From: Acidimicrobiales bacterium
GTDB taxonomy: Bacteria > Actinomycetota > Acidimicrobiia > Acidimicrobiales > Acidimicrobilacustridaceae
Length of the DNA: 64,000 bases
Assembly (NCBI GenBank): GCA_025455885.1
Contig: JALOLR010000002.1
Location: 124,001-188,000 of the forward strand
Reading direction: 5' to 3'
Shown here piece by piece: positions 1 to 8,298 of the stretch. Under the pieces are notes generated by a model. The model was given only the letters and a program-made list of their open reading frames with translations. It had not been told where the DNA came from and made no database searches. The position numbers and the translations under genes are program-made. The stretch's first letter is position 1; each line of letters starts with the position of its first letter.

Positions 1-1
1 G

Positions 2-1351
2 TTCGCCGACCAGCGGGCCCGCGCCGTGGTGTTCCACTCCACGTTCGCGCCGGTCGTCGAACGGATCGCGGCGCGGCTCCCCCACCTCGAGCACCTGTTC
101 CAGGTCGCCGACGGCTCCGGCGCGGCGCTCGCTCGGGGCGCGGTCTGGTACCACGAGGTGATCGCCGGACTCCCGGCCGACCCGCCGCCGGTCCGACCGT
201 CCCCGGACGACCTCTACGTCCTGTGCACGGGCGGCACGACCGGCACGCCGAAGGGGGTGCTGTGGCGACAGGCCGACCTCTTCGTGGCCGCGCTCGGCGG
301 CATGAGCACGCGCACCCGGGCCGAGTTCACGTCACTCGCCGAGCTGGCCGAGGAGGCCGAGCTCAAGGGCGGCAAGCGCAACCTGGCCACCGCCCCGTTC
401 ATGCACGGCGCCGCCCAGTGGACCGCGCTCACCACCCTCACCCACGGCAACACCGTGATCGTGACGCCCGGCACGGGGTCCTTCGACCCTGCCGCGGTGT
501 GGGCCACCGTCGAACGGGAGCGGGTGACGCTGGTGCAGGTGGTGGGCGACTCGTTCGTCCGACCCCTGCTCGACGCACTCGACGACCAGGACGTCGACAG
601 CCTGCGGATCGTGAACAACGGAGGGGCTGTGCTGAGCGTCACCGCCAAGCAACGCATCCTCGAGCGGCTGCCGGGCCGGCTGATCGTCGACGGGCTGGGT
701 TCGTCGGAGGCCGGCCCCATCGGCAACCACATGACCTCCGACGACGCGACCACCACCGAGTTCACCCTCGGGCCGTTCGGGTGCGTCCTGGCCGAGGGCC
801 TCGACCGGGTCCTCGACGAGGGCGATCCGAGCGTGGGGTGGCTCACCACCCGCGGCCGCATCCCGCTCGGGTACCTGAACGACCCCGAGCGCACGGCGCG
901 CACCTTCCCGGTGATCGACGGCGTGCGCTACGCGGTCGCCGGCGACCGGGGCCGCTACCGCCCCGACGGCACGGTCGAGCTGCTCGGTCGTGACGCCGTC
1001 ACGATCAACACCGGCGGCGAGAAGGTCTTCGCCGAGGAGGTCGAGGAGGCCCTCCTCGCCCATCCGTCGGTGGCGGACGTCGTCGTGTGCGGCCGGCCCT
1101 CCGAACGTTGGGGCAACGAGGTGGTGGCCGTCGTGTCGCTGCGGCCGGGGGCGAGCGCCGACCCCGACGACCTGCGCCGCGTCGCCGGCCGCTCGCTGGC
1201 CCGCTACAAGCTGCCGAAGCAGATCGTGTTCCGCGACCGCGTGCAGCGCAGCCCGGCCGGCAAGGCCGACTACGCCTGGGCGCGGGCCCAGGCCGAGGCC
1301 GCCGACCCGGCTGCGGCGCCGGCTGCCGATCCGTCCGACCGGCGGCGTTGA
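2..1351 (+). CDS. Acyl-CoA synthetase, AMP-binding (FadD19-like), 5' end outside window
   Basis: Activates a carboxylic acid to its acyl-CoA through an acyl-adenylate. The P-loop-like A3 motif is [16 protein letters not shown] near residue 75 of the visible part. The A8 region [20 protein letters not shown] and the C-terminal SPAGKADY with its catalytic Lys are intact. The frame is open from base 2, so the start lies upstream; 449 codons are visible against about 530 for the family, so roughly 80 N-terminal residues are missing. The TGGTTG..WRQ signature is typical of mycobacterial FadD17/FadD19 ligases, which act on steroid side chains or other branched acids. A MaoC gene follows 23 bases later on the same strand. 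The substrate cannot be read from the sequence. Confidence 0.93.
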   Translation, partial: FADQRARAVVFHSTFAPVVERIAARLPHLEHLFQVADGSGAALARGAVWYHEVIAGLPADPPPVRPSPDDLYVLCTGGTTGTPKGVLWRQADLFVAALGGMSTRTRAEFTSLAELAEEAELKGGKRNLATAPFMHGAAQWTALTTLTHGNTVIVTPGTGSFDPAAVWATVERERVTLVQVVGDSFVRPLLDALDDQDVDSLRIVNNGGAVLSVTAKQRILERLPGRLIVDGLGSSEAGPIGNHMTSDDATTTEFTLGPFGCVLAEGLDRVLDEGDPSVGWLTTRGRIPLGYLNDPERTARTFPVIDGVRYAVAGDRGRYRPDGTVELLGRDAVTINTGGEKVFAEEVEEALLAHPSVADVVVCGRPSERWGNEVVAVVSLRPGASADPDDLRRVAGRSLARYKLPKQIVFRDRVQRSPAGKADYAWARAQAEAADPAAAPAADPSDRRR

Positions 1352-1374
1352 CCGCCCGACCCCGAGGAGCCCCC

Positions 1375-1839
1375 GTGCGCCGTGCCGTCAGTGGGAAGTG
1401 GTTCGAGGAGCTCGAACCGGGACAGGTGCTCGACCACGCCGTCACCCGGACCGTGACCGAGGCCGACAACACGTTCTTCAGCTGCCTGACCATGAACCCC
1501 CAGCCGTTGCACCTCGACGCCGAGTTCGCCGCGGAGACGGAGTTCGGCGAGCGCCTGGTCAACTCGATGCTCACCCTGTCCCTGCTCGTCGGGATGACCG
1601 TCGCCGAGACGACGCTCGGCACGACCGTGGCCAACCTCGGGTTCACCGAGATCGACCTCCCCCGCCCGGTGCTGATCGGTGACACGTTGTGGGCCGAGAC
1701 CGAGGTCGTGGCCGTCCGTGCGTCGGCGTCACGCCCCGACGCGGGCGTCGTGACCTTCGAGCACCGGGGCTTCAACCAGCGCGACGAGCTCGTGGTCCGG
1801 TGCGTGCGGACCGCGCTGATGCGGCGCAGGCCCACCTGA
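1375..1839 (+). CDS. MaoC-family dehydratase (hotdog fold)
   Basis: A 154-residue single-hotdog protein that probably hydrates or dehydrates an acyl-CoA thioester. The MaoC signature is seen as [14 protein letters not shown] near residues 37-50, with the conserved Asp and His of the hydratase site. GTG at 1375 is chosen because GAGGAG lies about 5 bases upstream and the family begins just before the W-F-E-x-L-x-P-G segment; the much longer open frame is a shadow over the ligase. It follows the ligase by 23 bases and is probably co-transcribed, consistent with a beta-oxidation-like pathway. A mesaconyl-CoA hydratase-like role is possible but not shown. Confidence 0.87.
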   Translation: MRRAVSGKWFEELEPGQVLDHAVTRTVTEADNTFFSCLTMNPQPLHLDAEFAAETEFGERLVNSMLTLSLLVGMTVAETTLGTTVANLGFTEIDLPRPVLIGDTLWAETEVVAVRASASRPDAGVVTFEHRGFNQRDELVVRCVRTALMRRRPT

Positions 1840-1866
1840 GCGGAGGCGACGCGGCGCCTGCCCCGG

Positions 1867-2619
1867 TCAGCTCTTGATCCGGGCCCGGAGGCGGGCCAGG
1901 AGGTCGGTGAACGCCGGTTGGCCCATCGACTCGAACTGCGGTCCCACCTCGGCGGCCACGGCGTCGGCCCCCGTGTCGATCCCACCGAGGGACCGCACCG
2001 TCGCCTTGGTGCGGCGGACGAGGGCCGGTGGCGCCGCCGCCGCGCCGCCGGCGATCTCGACGGCCCGGGCGAGGAGGTCCCCGTCGTCCACGCACTCCCA
2101 GGCCAGCCCGATCTCGGCGGCCCGCCGACCGTCGACGACCTGACCGAAGACCACCATGGCCATCACCGTCTGGTGATCGGTGACGCGCCGCAGGCGCCAG
2201 GTGTGGCCGCCCCCGGGGTGGATCCCGATCTGGAGGAAGCGGGTGTCGAAGCGCGCCGAGTCGGCGGCCACGATCACGTCGCACGCCAGCGCCATGTTCA
2301 TGCCCGCGCCGACGGCCGGGCCGTTGACCGCGGCCACCGTCGGCAGCGGCGACTCGGCGATGCGGAGGAACCCGGCGTAGATCGCCTCGAGCTCGGCGGT
2401 GCTCGAGCAGCCGGCCAGGTCGTCCAGGTCACCACCCGCGCAGAACGCCGAGCCGGCACCGGTGACGACGACCGCCCCCACGTCGGGGCGATCCTCGAGG
2501 TCGTCCATGGCGGCGACGATCTCGCCGTTGAGGGCGTTGGACACCACGTTGCGTCGGTCGGGGTCGTCGAGGGTGAGGACGGCGACCCGGTCGGCCACGT
2601 CCACGGTCAGCAGGCTCAT
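1867..2619 (-). CDS. Enoyl-CoA hydratase/isomerase family protein
   Basis: A 250-residue crotonase-fold protein, normal length for the family. The oxyanion-hole segments are visible: AFCAGGDLDDL near residue 60 and NGPAVGAGMNMALACDV near residue 105. The usual second catalytic Glu region is replaced by the stretch LQIGIHPGGGHTWRL, so hydratase, isomerase or another crotonase reaction cannot be decided. ATG at 2619 matches the conserved N-terminus; upstream in-frame starts would add an unrelated tail. It lies 68 bases downstream of a TetR gene on the same strand and converges on the MaoC gene. Confidence 0.88.
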   Translation of the reverse strand: MSLLTVDVADRVAVLTLDDPDRRNVVSNALNGEIVAAMDDLEDRPDVGAVVVTGAGSAFCAGGDLDDLAGCSSTAELEAIYAGFLRIAESPLPTVAAVNGPAVGAGMNMALACDVIVAADSARFDTRFLQIGIHPGGGHTWRLRRVTDHQTVMAMVVFGQVVDGRRAAEIGLAWECVDDGDLLARAVEIAGGAAAAPPALVRRTKATVRSLGGIDTGADAVAAEVGPQFESMGQPAFTDLLARLRARIKS

Positions 2620-2687
2620 GGCGAGAGTCTCGCCCACCGCGGACGGCCCCGGCATCGGACCGGGGGCCGACCGACGACGGGCGAGGC

Positions 2688-3284
2688 TCAGGTGTCGGCG
2701 ACGGCCCGCAGGCCGGCCGTCACGGCCACCGTGGCCGCGGCCAGGAACTCGGGGGTGAGCGGCTCGTTGCGGGCGTAGGCCCGGTGGTGCAGGGGACCGG
2801 CCACCAGGCTCCACGCGATCTCGACACGGGGCGGCCGGGACAGCTCGCCGCGCTCGGAGGCCCGGTCGAGGATCTCGCTGAGCAGGGCCAGGCGGGGCGC
2901 GAGGAACTTGGCCTCGACCGCCGCCCGCAGCTCGGCGTCGCGTCGCAGCTCGCCGGCGAGGACCCCGGCCAGGTCGTCGCGTCGCACCGACATGGTGCGC
3001 GCCATGGCTGCGACCAGCGCGGCGATGTCACCGTCGAACGTGCCGGTGTCGATGGCGACCGGCTCGGGGTGGAGGCCGGCCAGGGCGGCCACGACCAGGT
3101 CCTCCTTGGTCGCCCAGCGCCGGTAGAGGGTGGCCGACGACACGCCCGAGCGTTGGATGACGGCGGCCACCGTGAAGCCCGCGTAGCCCTCCTCGGCCAG
3201 CACGTCGAGGGTGGCCGACAGGATGGCCTCGTCGGCGGCCTCGCTGCGCTGGCGCCCGGCGCGCGACGTCGTGCGGGCGCTCAC
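2688..3284 (-). CDS. TetR/AcrR-family transcriptional regulator
   Basis: A 198-residue repressor-type regulator. The N-terminal helix-turn-helix reads GFTVAAVIQRSGVSSATLYR followed by RWATKEDLVVAAL, the canonical TetR recognition helix, near residues 35-65. The C-terminal ligand-binding domain resembles the TetR_C class that contains a conserved leucine-rich helix. GTG at 3284 is chosen because GGAGGG precedes it at good spacing and it starts just before the DNA-binding domain. It probably forms an operon with the enoyl-CoA hydratase and is divergent from the P450/cupin pair, so it may control both. I could not pick out a convincing operator in the 209-base gap. Confidence 0.9.
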   Translation of the reverse strand: MSARTTSRAGRQRSEAADEAILSATLDVLAEEGYAGFTVAAVIQRSGVSSATLYRRWATKEDLVVAALAGLHPEPVAIDTGTFDGDIAALVAAMARTMSVRRDDLAGVLAGELRRDAELRAAVEAKFLAPRLALLSEILDRASERGELSRPPRVEIAWSLVAGPLHHRAYARNEPLTPEFLAAATVAVTAGLRAVADT

Positions 3285-3493
3285 CGCCGGCCCTCCGGGC
3301 CGGTTCGGGGCCCGTCCACGAGTCGGTGCCCACGACGGCCGTCCACGACCGAGACGGTAGACGCTGGCCTCCCTGTCGAGGTCCGGGACGGCCGATCCCG
3401 GCCCAGGACGGCGCGGGACGACGGTCGGATCACACGAAGTACCCTGCAGGCGATTGGCGCCGGTCAGGCCGGCGACGGGACCAGGGAGCGCGC

Positions 3494-4681
3494 GTGGAGC
3501 GACTGAAGATCGACCTCTTGTCACCGGAGCTGTACGGCGGAGACCCCTACCCGACCTACGCCTGGATGCGGGCCAACGAGCCCGTCTACTGGGACGACGT
3601 CAACGAGCTCTGGGGCATCGCGCTCTACGACGACATCGTGGCGATCGAGAAGAACAAGGCCGTCTTCGTCAACTCCGACAAGGAGAAGGGCGGCTACCGC
3701 CCGAACCTCCCGGCCGACGGCGCCATCATCGGCCTCGACGACCCCATCCACCTGAAGCGCCGCAACCTGGTGTCACGCCGCTTCACGCCCCGGGCGGCGT
3801 CGAACTGGGAGGACGACATCCGCGCGAAGGTGAACCGGCTCATCGACGGCGTGGCCGCCAACGGTGGCTCGGCGGAGATCGTCAACGACCTCGCCGCCCC
3901 GCTCCCGGCGATGATGATCGGCCGCCTCCTCGGGTTCGACGAGGAGGACTGGCCGAAGCTGAAGCACTGGTCCGAGACGACCATCGCCCTCGGCGGCGGG
4001 CCTCGCTACTTCAACGAGGTGGGCATGACGTCCGCCATCGAGTTCGCCGGTGCGGCCGCCGAGCTCTTCGAGACCAAGAAGGGCTGCCCCGCCGACGACG
4101 TCCTCAGCCACTACACCACCGCCGAGATCGACGGGTGCCCGATGTCGATCGAGGACGTGATCGCCGACTCGTTGCTCCTCCTCGACGGCGGAGCCGAGAC
4201 CACCCGCACGGTGATCGCCCGCACCATCCTCGAGCTCATCGACCACCCCGAGGAGCTGGCCAAGCTGCGCGACGGTGCCGACATGGTGGTGGCGGTCGAG
4301 GAGATGATCCGGTGGGTCACCCCGATCCACAACATGTGCCGGGTGGCCACGGTCGACACCGAGGTCAACGGGGTGACGATTCCGGCCGGGCACCAGGTGG
4401 TGTTGATGTACAGCTCGGCCAACCGGGACGAGGCCCACTTCGACGACCCGGAGCGCTTCGACGTCACCCGTCACCCCAACAACCACATCGCCTTCGGCTT
4501 CGGCACCCACTTCTGCATGGGCGCCTCGCTCGCCCGCCTCGAGATCAAGGTCTTCTTCGAGGAGCTGCTGCGGCGCACCTCCGGGTGGCGCCTCGCCGAG
4601 GGCACGAGCCCGGTCGACATGCCCAACGCGTTCGTGCGCGGGCTCGAGTCGGCGCAGGTCGAGTTCGACATCGTGGCCTGA
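3494..4681 (+). CDS. Cytochrome P450
   Basis: A 395-residue soluble bacterial P450 monooxygenase. The heme-binding loop FGFGTHFCMGASLAR carries the thiolate Cys near residue 341, the I-helix oxygen-activation motif is GGAETT near residue 233, and the ExxR pair is in EEMIRW. The GTG start follows AGGGA by a few bases and precedes the usual N-terminal LLSPELYGGDPYPTYAWMR segment; an upstream open extension lacks P450 similarity. It resembles mycobacterial CYP families that oxidise steroids or fatty acids. Its stop overlaps the next start by one base (TGATG), so it is translationally coupled to a cupin gene. A ferredoxin partner is not present nearby. Confidence 0.94.
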   Translation: MERLKIDLLSPELYGGDPYPTYAWMRANEPVYWDDVNELWGIALYDDIVAIEKNKAVFVNSDKEKGGYRPNLPADGAIIGLDDPIHLKRRNLVSRRFTPRAASNWEDDIRAKVNRLIDGVAANGGSAEIVNDLAAPLPAMMIGRLLGFDEEDWPKLKHWSETTIALGGGPRYFNEVGMTSAIEFAGAAAELFETKKGCPADDVLSHYTTAEIDGCPMSIEDVIADSLLLLDGGAETTRTVIARTILELIDHPEELAKLRDGADMVVAVEEMIRWVTPIHNMCRVATVDTEVNGVTIPAGHQVVLMYSSANRDEAHFDDPERFDVTRHPNNHIAFGFGTHFCMGASLARLEIKVFFEELLRRTSGWRLAEGTSPVDMPNAFVRGLESAQVEFDIVA

Positions 4682-5211
4682 TGGACGCCCGGGACGACGC
4701 CGGCCCGGAGCTGCCCGTCGAGGGCCGCGAGGTCGTCTTCCGCCACATGGACGACCCGGACATGCCGTGGCAGCTGTGCCGGGCGCAGCGCAACGCCGAC
4801 GGCACCGAGGCCTTCGTGCGCGAGAAGTGGTTCGCGTTCAGCCCCGATCCGCAGTACCTGTCGCTCTACGCCGAGTACGACCCCGGGATGATCGTCCGAC
4901 GCCACGGGCACTACAGCCCGCACGTGGTGTTCGTGATCGAGGGCGGACTGTGGTTCGGCGACCGGTGGTGCCCCGCCGGGACCCACGTGGAGCTGCCCTT
5001 CGGGGCCGCCTTCGGCCCCATCCGGGCCGGTGACGAGGGGGCGCGGCTGTTCGAGGTGATGATGGGCGACCCGCGCTCGTGGGGCGACCGGCCCGAGCTC
5101 TACGAGGCCGCCCTCGCCGAGCACGGCGTCACCCCGCTGCCCGACCCGCCCGTGGACTTCCCCGACTGGCTGGCCGACCTGCGCACCCACTGGACCGGCT
5201 CCGACGACTGA
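4681..5211 (+). CDS. Cupin-domain protein coupled to the P450
   Basis: A 176-residue protein with a single cupin-like beta barrel: RRHGHYSPHVVFVIEGGLWF followed by the second motif region AGTHVELPFGAAFGPI. The two His residues in HGHYSPH could bind a metal, but the downstream His of the second cupin motif is not clearly kept. The ATG overlaps the P450 stop by one base, so the two products are made together and probably act on the same substrate. It may be a small-molecule binding or dioxygenase-like accessory protein; no specific reaction can be assigned. Confidence 0.75.
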   Translation: MDARDDAGPELPVEGREVVFRHMDDPDMPWQLCRAQRNADGTEAFVREKWFAFSPDPQYLSLYAEYDPGMIVRRHGHYSPHVVFVIEGGLWFGDRWCPAGTHVELPFGAAFGPIRAGDEGARLFEVMMGDPRSWGDRPELYEAALAEHGVTPLPDPPVDFPDWLADLRTHWTGSDD

Positions 5212-5250
5212 CGCCCGGCTGGCCCGCGATTCTCACCCGCCCCGCTCCCT

Positions 5251-5325
5251 CGGGTCGTTCGAGCTCGGGTCGTTCGAGCTCGGGTCGGCCGGGGTCGGGT
5301 CGGCCGGGGTCGGGTCGGCCGGGGC
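5251..5325. repeat. Five tandem 15-bp repeats in two variants
   Basis: Five head-to-tail 15-base units fill the gap between two convergent genes. Units 1-2 are CGGGTCGTTCGAGCT. Units 3-5 are CGGGTCGGCCGGGGT, the last ending in C. All share CGGGTCG at the start. The array ends exactly at the nitroreductase stop codon. Variants 1-2 contain the 8-base palindrome CGAGCTCG at their junctions. Confidence 0.9.
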
Positions 5326-5988
5326 TCAGGCGGGGCCGGGCCAGAGGGGTTCGGGGGTCTCGAAGCCCACCGGCTGGCCCCAGCGGTTCCGGAACGACAC
5401 CTCGTGGGCGGGCTGGCGGGTGGCCACCCCCCAGCGGCCGGTCGGGTAGCCGAACGACACGCAGCAGTTCATGTGCCAGCCCTCGTCGGCGGGGACCCCG
5501 AGGATCTCCTTCACCTCGGCGTCGTGGAAGGCCAGCACCTGGGTGAGCGAGCTGCCCACACCCTCGGCCCGCGCCGCGAGCTGGGCGCTCCACACCGCCG
5601 GGTAGACCGAGCTCCCGCTGGTGTCGTGCTGGGCGAACCCGAAGAGGTAGAGCGGCACGTCCTCGAAGTGGTCGGCCAGCCAGTTCGCCGAGCGCTGCAC
5701 CGACAACATGGAGACGGACTCCGGGTCGTCGGGGTCGGCGTGGGCGGCGGCCAACCGCTCGGCGTAGATGGTCGTCCACAGCGTGGCCATCGCGGCGCGG
5801 TAGAGGGGGCCGAGCCGCGCCTTGACCTCGGGGTCGTCGACGAGCAGGAATCGCCAGTTCTGGGTGTTGCCACCGCTCGGGGCGCGCACGGCGGCGTCGA
5901 GGATCCGGGCCTGCACGTCCATCGGGATCGGCTCGGTGGTGACCCGGCGCATCGCCCGGGTGGTGTAGAGGGCTTCGAGGACGTCCAT
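5326..5988 (-). CDS. Nitroreductase-family FMN-dependent oxidoreductase
   Basis: A 220-residue flavoenzyme. The N-terminal FMN-phosphate signature TTRAMRRVTTEPIP and the APSGGNTQNWRFLLV loop, both typical of nitroreductases, lie within the first 45 residues. The C-terminal FGYPTGRWG segment is also a family feature. It probably reduces a small electron acceptor using NAD(P)H; this actinobacterial subgroup is often annotated only as nitroreductase. ATG at 5988 is the natural start; the longer frame merges with the upstream gene. It begins 2 bases after the stop of the SCO6745-family gene, so the two form an operon. Its stop abuts the 15-bp repeat array. Confidence 0.88.
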   Translation of the reverse strand: MDVLEALYTTRAMRRVTTEPIPMDVQARILDAAVRAPSGGNTQNWRFLLVDDPEVKARLGPLYRAAMATLWTTIYAERLAAAHADPDDPESVSMLSVQRSANWLADHFEDVPLYLFGFAQHDTSGSSVYPAVWSAQLAARAEGVGSSLTQVLAFHDAEVKEILGVPADEGWHMNCCVSFGYPTGRWGVATRQPAHEVSFRNRWGQPVGFETPEPLWPGPA

Positions 5989-5990
5989 GG

Positions 5991-6731
5991 TCAGCGCTCC
6001 TTCCACGTGGTGTGGACGGCAGTGAGCAGGGCCACCAGTTCGTCGAGCTCGTCGGCGTCGAGCACCGACAGGGCCCTGGCCATGGCGGCGTCGGTGCCCG
6101 CTTCGGCCACCTTCCATCGCGCCTCGAAGGTGGCCGGCTCGGCCATCCCCTCGAGGTCCCAGCCGAAGATCGGGGCCATGAAGGCGCTGCGGAAGGCCAC
6201 GGCCTCCGAGGCGTGCAGCCCTGCGGCGAGCACCGCCCCGCCGTGGTAGGCGCCTCGCAGCTCGCGCAGGGCGTTGACCTGGTGCTGCACGAGGGCCTTC
6301 GGTCGGTCGGGCCCGGGCGTCGGGTGGGTGCGCCACCCGGCGAACAGCGACGCCCCCGCCGGCGAGGTGGCGTCGACGACCGTCGTGAGCAGCTCGCCGA
6401 GTCGGCCGAGGCCGTCGTGGTCGGCGATGTGGGCGTCGCCGTAGTCGGCGGCGACCTCGGCGAACAGCGCGGCGCCCTCGGCGGGGCTCATCACGGCCCG
6501 GCCGGAGTCCCACTGCGTGCGGATCTGGTCGGGGTTCCAGAAGTAGAAGGCGGCGCTCACGACGTCGGCGTCGACGTCGCCGAGCACCCCCCCGCGGCCC
6601 AGCACGTAGAAGTCGATGCCCGAGAAGCCGGCCTCCCCGCCCCGGGCGTAGGTGGCGCCGTCGGTCATGAAGGCGCCGCCGAGCTCCTGGATGGCGTCGG
6701 CGGTGGCCCGCGATGCGTCCTCTGGTGTCAT
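5991..6731 (-). CDS. SCO6745-family protein (HTH_67-like, function unknown)
   Basis: A 246-residue mostly helical protein. It matches the actinobacterial SCO6745 family in pattern: SAAFYFWNPDQIRTQW in the N-terminal third, then WRTHPTPGPDRPKALVQHQVNALRELR split between two helices, and GGAVLAAGLHASEAVAF towards the C-terminus. These proteins sit near nitroreductase, P450 and acyl-CoA genes in many actinobacteria. No catalytic motif is evident. It is the first gene of a two-gene operon with the nitroreductase. The family assignment is from pattern memory, not a search. Confidence 0.7.
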   Translation of the reverse strand: MTPEDASRATADAIQELGGAFMTDGATYARGGEAGFSGIDFYVLGRGGVLGDVDADVVSAAFYFWNPDQIRTQWDSGRAVMSPAEGAALFAEVAADYGDAHIADHDGLGRLGELLTTVVDATSPAGASLFAGWRTHPTPGPDRPKALVQHQVNALRELRGAYHGGAVLAAGLHASEAVAFRSAFMAPIFGWDLEGMAEPATFEARWKVAEAGTDAAMARALSVLDADELDELVALLTAVHTTWKER

Positions 6732-6910
6732 CGATCCCCCTGGTCGGCCGACGGGGGCGCTCGCCCCCGATCGGCGGCCACCCTACCGAGGGGCGGTGGG
6801 CCCGTGAGCCGTCGACGTCGGGCGGGGTTCGGCCGCCGGGTCACGGTGTAGCGTCGCCCCCCGACGTCGATCGGCCCGACACGCGGGCCGCCACGAGGGG
6901 GACCGAGCCG

Positions 6911-7402
6911 ATGGCCGACACCGGGCAGGCGATGCCGTTCAAGGGCGAGAAGCAGCGCAGCAAGGTGGTGATGTCACCTGAGGAGGTCGACGCCTTCCTG
7001 CAGGAGCGCCGGGCGATGACCATGTCGACGATCTGCGCTGACGGCAGCATCCACTCGATCGCCATGTGGTACGGCTTCCTCGAGGGGGCGGTGGCCATCG
7101 AGAGCAAGGCCAAGGCCCAGAAGGTCGTCAACCTGCGGCGCAACCCGAACCTCACGATGATGGTCGAGGACGGCGACACCTACGAGGAGCTCCGGGGCGT
7201 GACCCTCGTCGGCAGGGGCGAGATCGTCGAGGAGCCCGATCGGATCTGGGAGCTCGGGGTGAGCGTCTTCGAGCGCTACAACGCCCCGTACACCGAAGAG
7301 ATGAAGCCGTTCGTGGAGGTCATGCTGCGCAAGCGGGTGGTCGTGAAGCTCCACGTCGACAGGGTGATCTCCTGGGACCACCGCAAGCTCTCCCAGGGCT
7401 GA
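6911..7402 (+). CDS. PPOX-class flavin- or F420-binding oxidoreductase
   Basis: A 163-residue split-barrel protein of the pyridoxamine 5'-phosphate oxidase superfamily. The core strand pattern AMTMSTICADGSIHSIAMWY and AIESKAKAQKVVNLRRNPNL fits the family, where the K-x-x-N-L-R-R-N-P segment contacts the cofactor phosphate. Actinobacterial members with this length are mostly F420- or FMN-dependent reductases. ATG at 6911 has a G-rich GAGGGGG about 10 bases upstream. It is probably expressed with the dienelactone hydrolase that follows 61 bases later. Confidence 0.85.
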   Translation: MADTGQAMPFKGEKQRSKVVMSPEEVDAFLQERRAMTMSTICADGSIHSIAMWYGFLEGAVAIESKAKAQKVVNLRRNPNLTMMVEDGDTYEELRGVTLVGRGEIVEEPDRIWELGVSVFERYNAPYTEEMKPFVEVMLRKRVVVKLHVDRVISWDHRKLSQG

Positions 7403-7463
7403 TCGGTCCCGGACCGGCCATGCGCGGACACCGGGCACCGCACGACCACGACGAGGCGGGCCC

Positions 7464-8180
7464 GTGAACCGGCCCACGACGACCGTCACGCTGCCCACCG
7501 CCGACGGACCGATGCCGACCGTCCTCGCCGTCCCCGACGGTGAGCCCCGGGGTGGGGTCGTGGTGGTCCAGGAGGCGTTCGGCCTGACCGGCCACATCGA
7601 GCGCGTCACGGCGGCGCTGGCCGACGCGGGCCACCTGGCCGTCGCCCCTGCGCTGTTCCACCGGTCCGGCTCCCCGGTGTTCGGCTACGAGGACGTCGCC
7701 GACCTCGGTCCGGTGATCATGGCCCTGACCGCGGAGGGGATCACCGCCGACGTCGATGCCGCGCTGGCCGCGCTGGCCGACCGCGGGGTCGGAGCCGCCC
7801 GTCAGGGGATCATCGGCTTCTGCATGGGGGGCAGCGTGGCCTGTGCCACCGCCGCCCGCCTCGAGCTCGGCGCGGCGGTGACCTTCTATGGGGGCGGGGT
7901 CACGACCGGACGCTTCGGCCTCCCTGCGCTCCTCGACGTCGCCTCTGCGCTGCGCACGCCGTGGCTCGGCCTGTACGGCGACCTCGACGCGCACATCCCG
8001 GTCGAGGAGGTCGAGCAGCTGCGGGCCGCCGCGGCCCGGGCGCCGGTCCCCACCGACATCGTCCGGTACGCCGAGGCCGATCACGGCTTCCACTGCGACG
8101 AACGGCCGGCGTTCCACCCGGGGTCGTCGGCCGATGCGTGGGCCCGCACCCTCGCCTTCCTGGACCGACACCTCGGCTGA
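7464..8180 (+). CDS. Dienelactone hydrolase family protein
   Basis: A 238-residue alpha/beta hydrolase. The catalytic triad of the DLH family is visible: nucleophile Cys in GFCMGGS near residue 119, Asp in GDLDAHIP near residue 174, and His in EADHGFHCDER near residue 204. A Cys rather than Ser nucleophile is the hallmark of dienelactone hydrolases that open lactone rings in chloroaromatic degradation, although many members have other esters as substrates. The start is GTG at 7464. It follows the PPOX gene on the same strand. Confidence 0.92.
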   Translation: MNRPTTTVTLPTADGPMPTVLAVPDGEPRGGVVVVQEAFGLTGHIERVTAALADAGHLAVAPALFHRSGSPVFGYEDVADLGPVIMALTAEGITADVDAALAALADRGVGAARQGIIGFCMGGSVACATAARLELGAAVTFYGGGVTTGRFGLPALLDVASALRTPWLGLYGDLDAHIPVEEVEQLRAAAARAPVPTDIVRYAEADHGFHCDERPAFHPGSSADAWARTLAFLDRHLG

Positions 8181-8298
8181 GAGGCCGCGCCGCGCCGGCT
8201 GCGCCCCTCGTTGCGTCCGGGACGATCGTGCCGCGGGCCCGTGTCAGACTCCCGCCGGAGGCCGCGACGGACGACGGCCGTCGAACGGGGGCCGCGCC

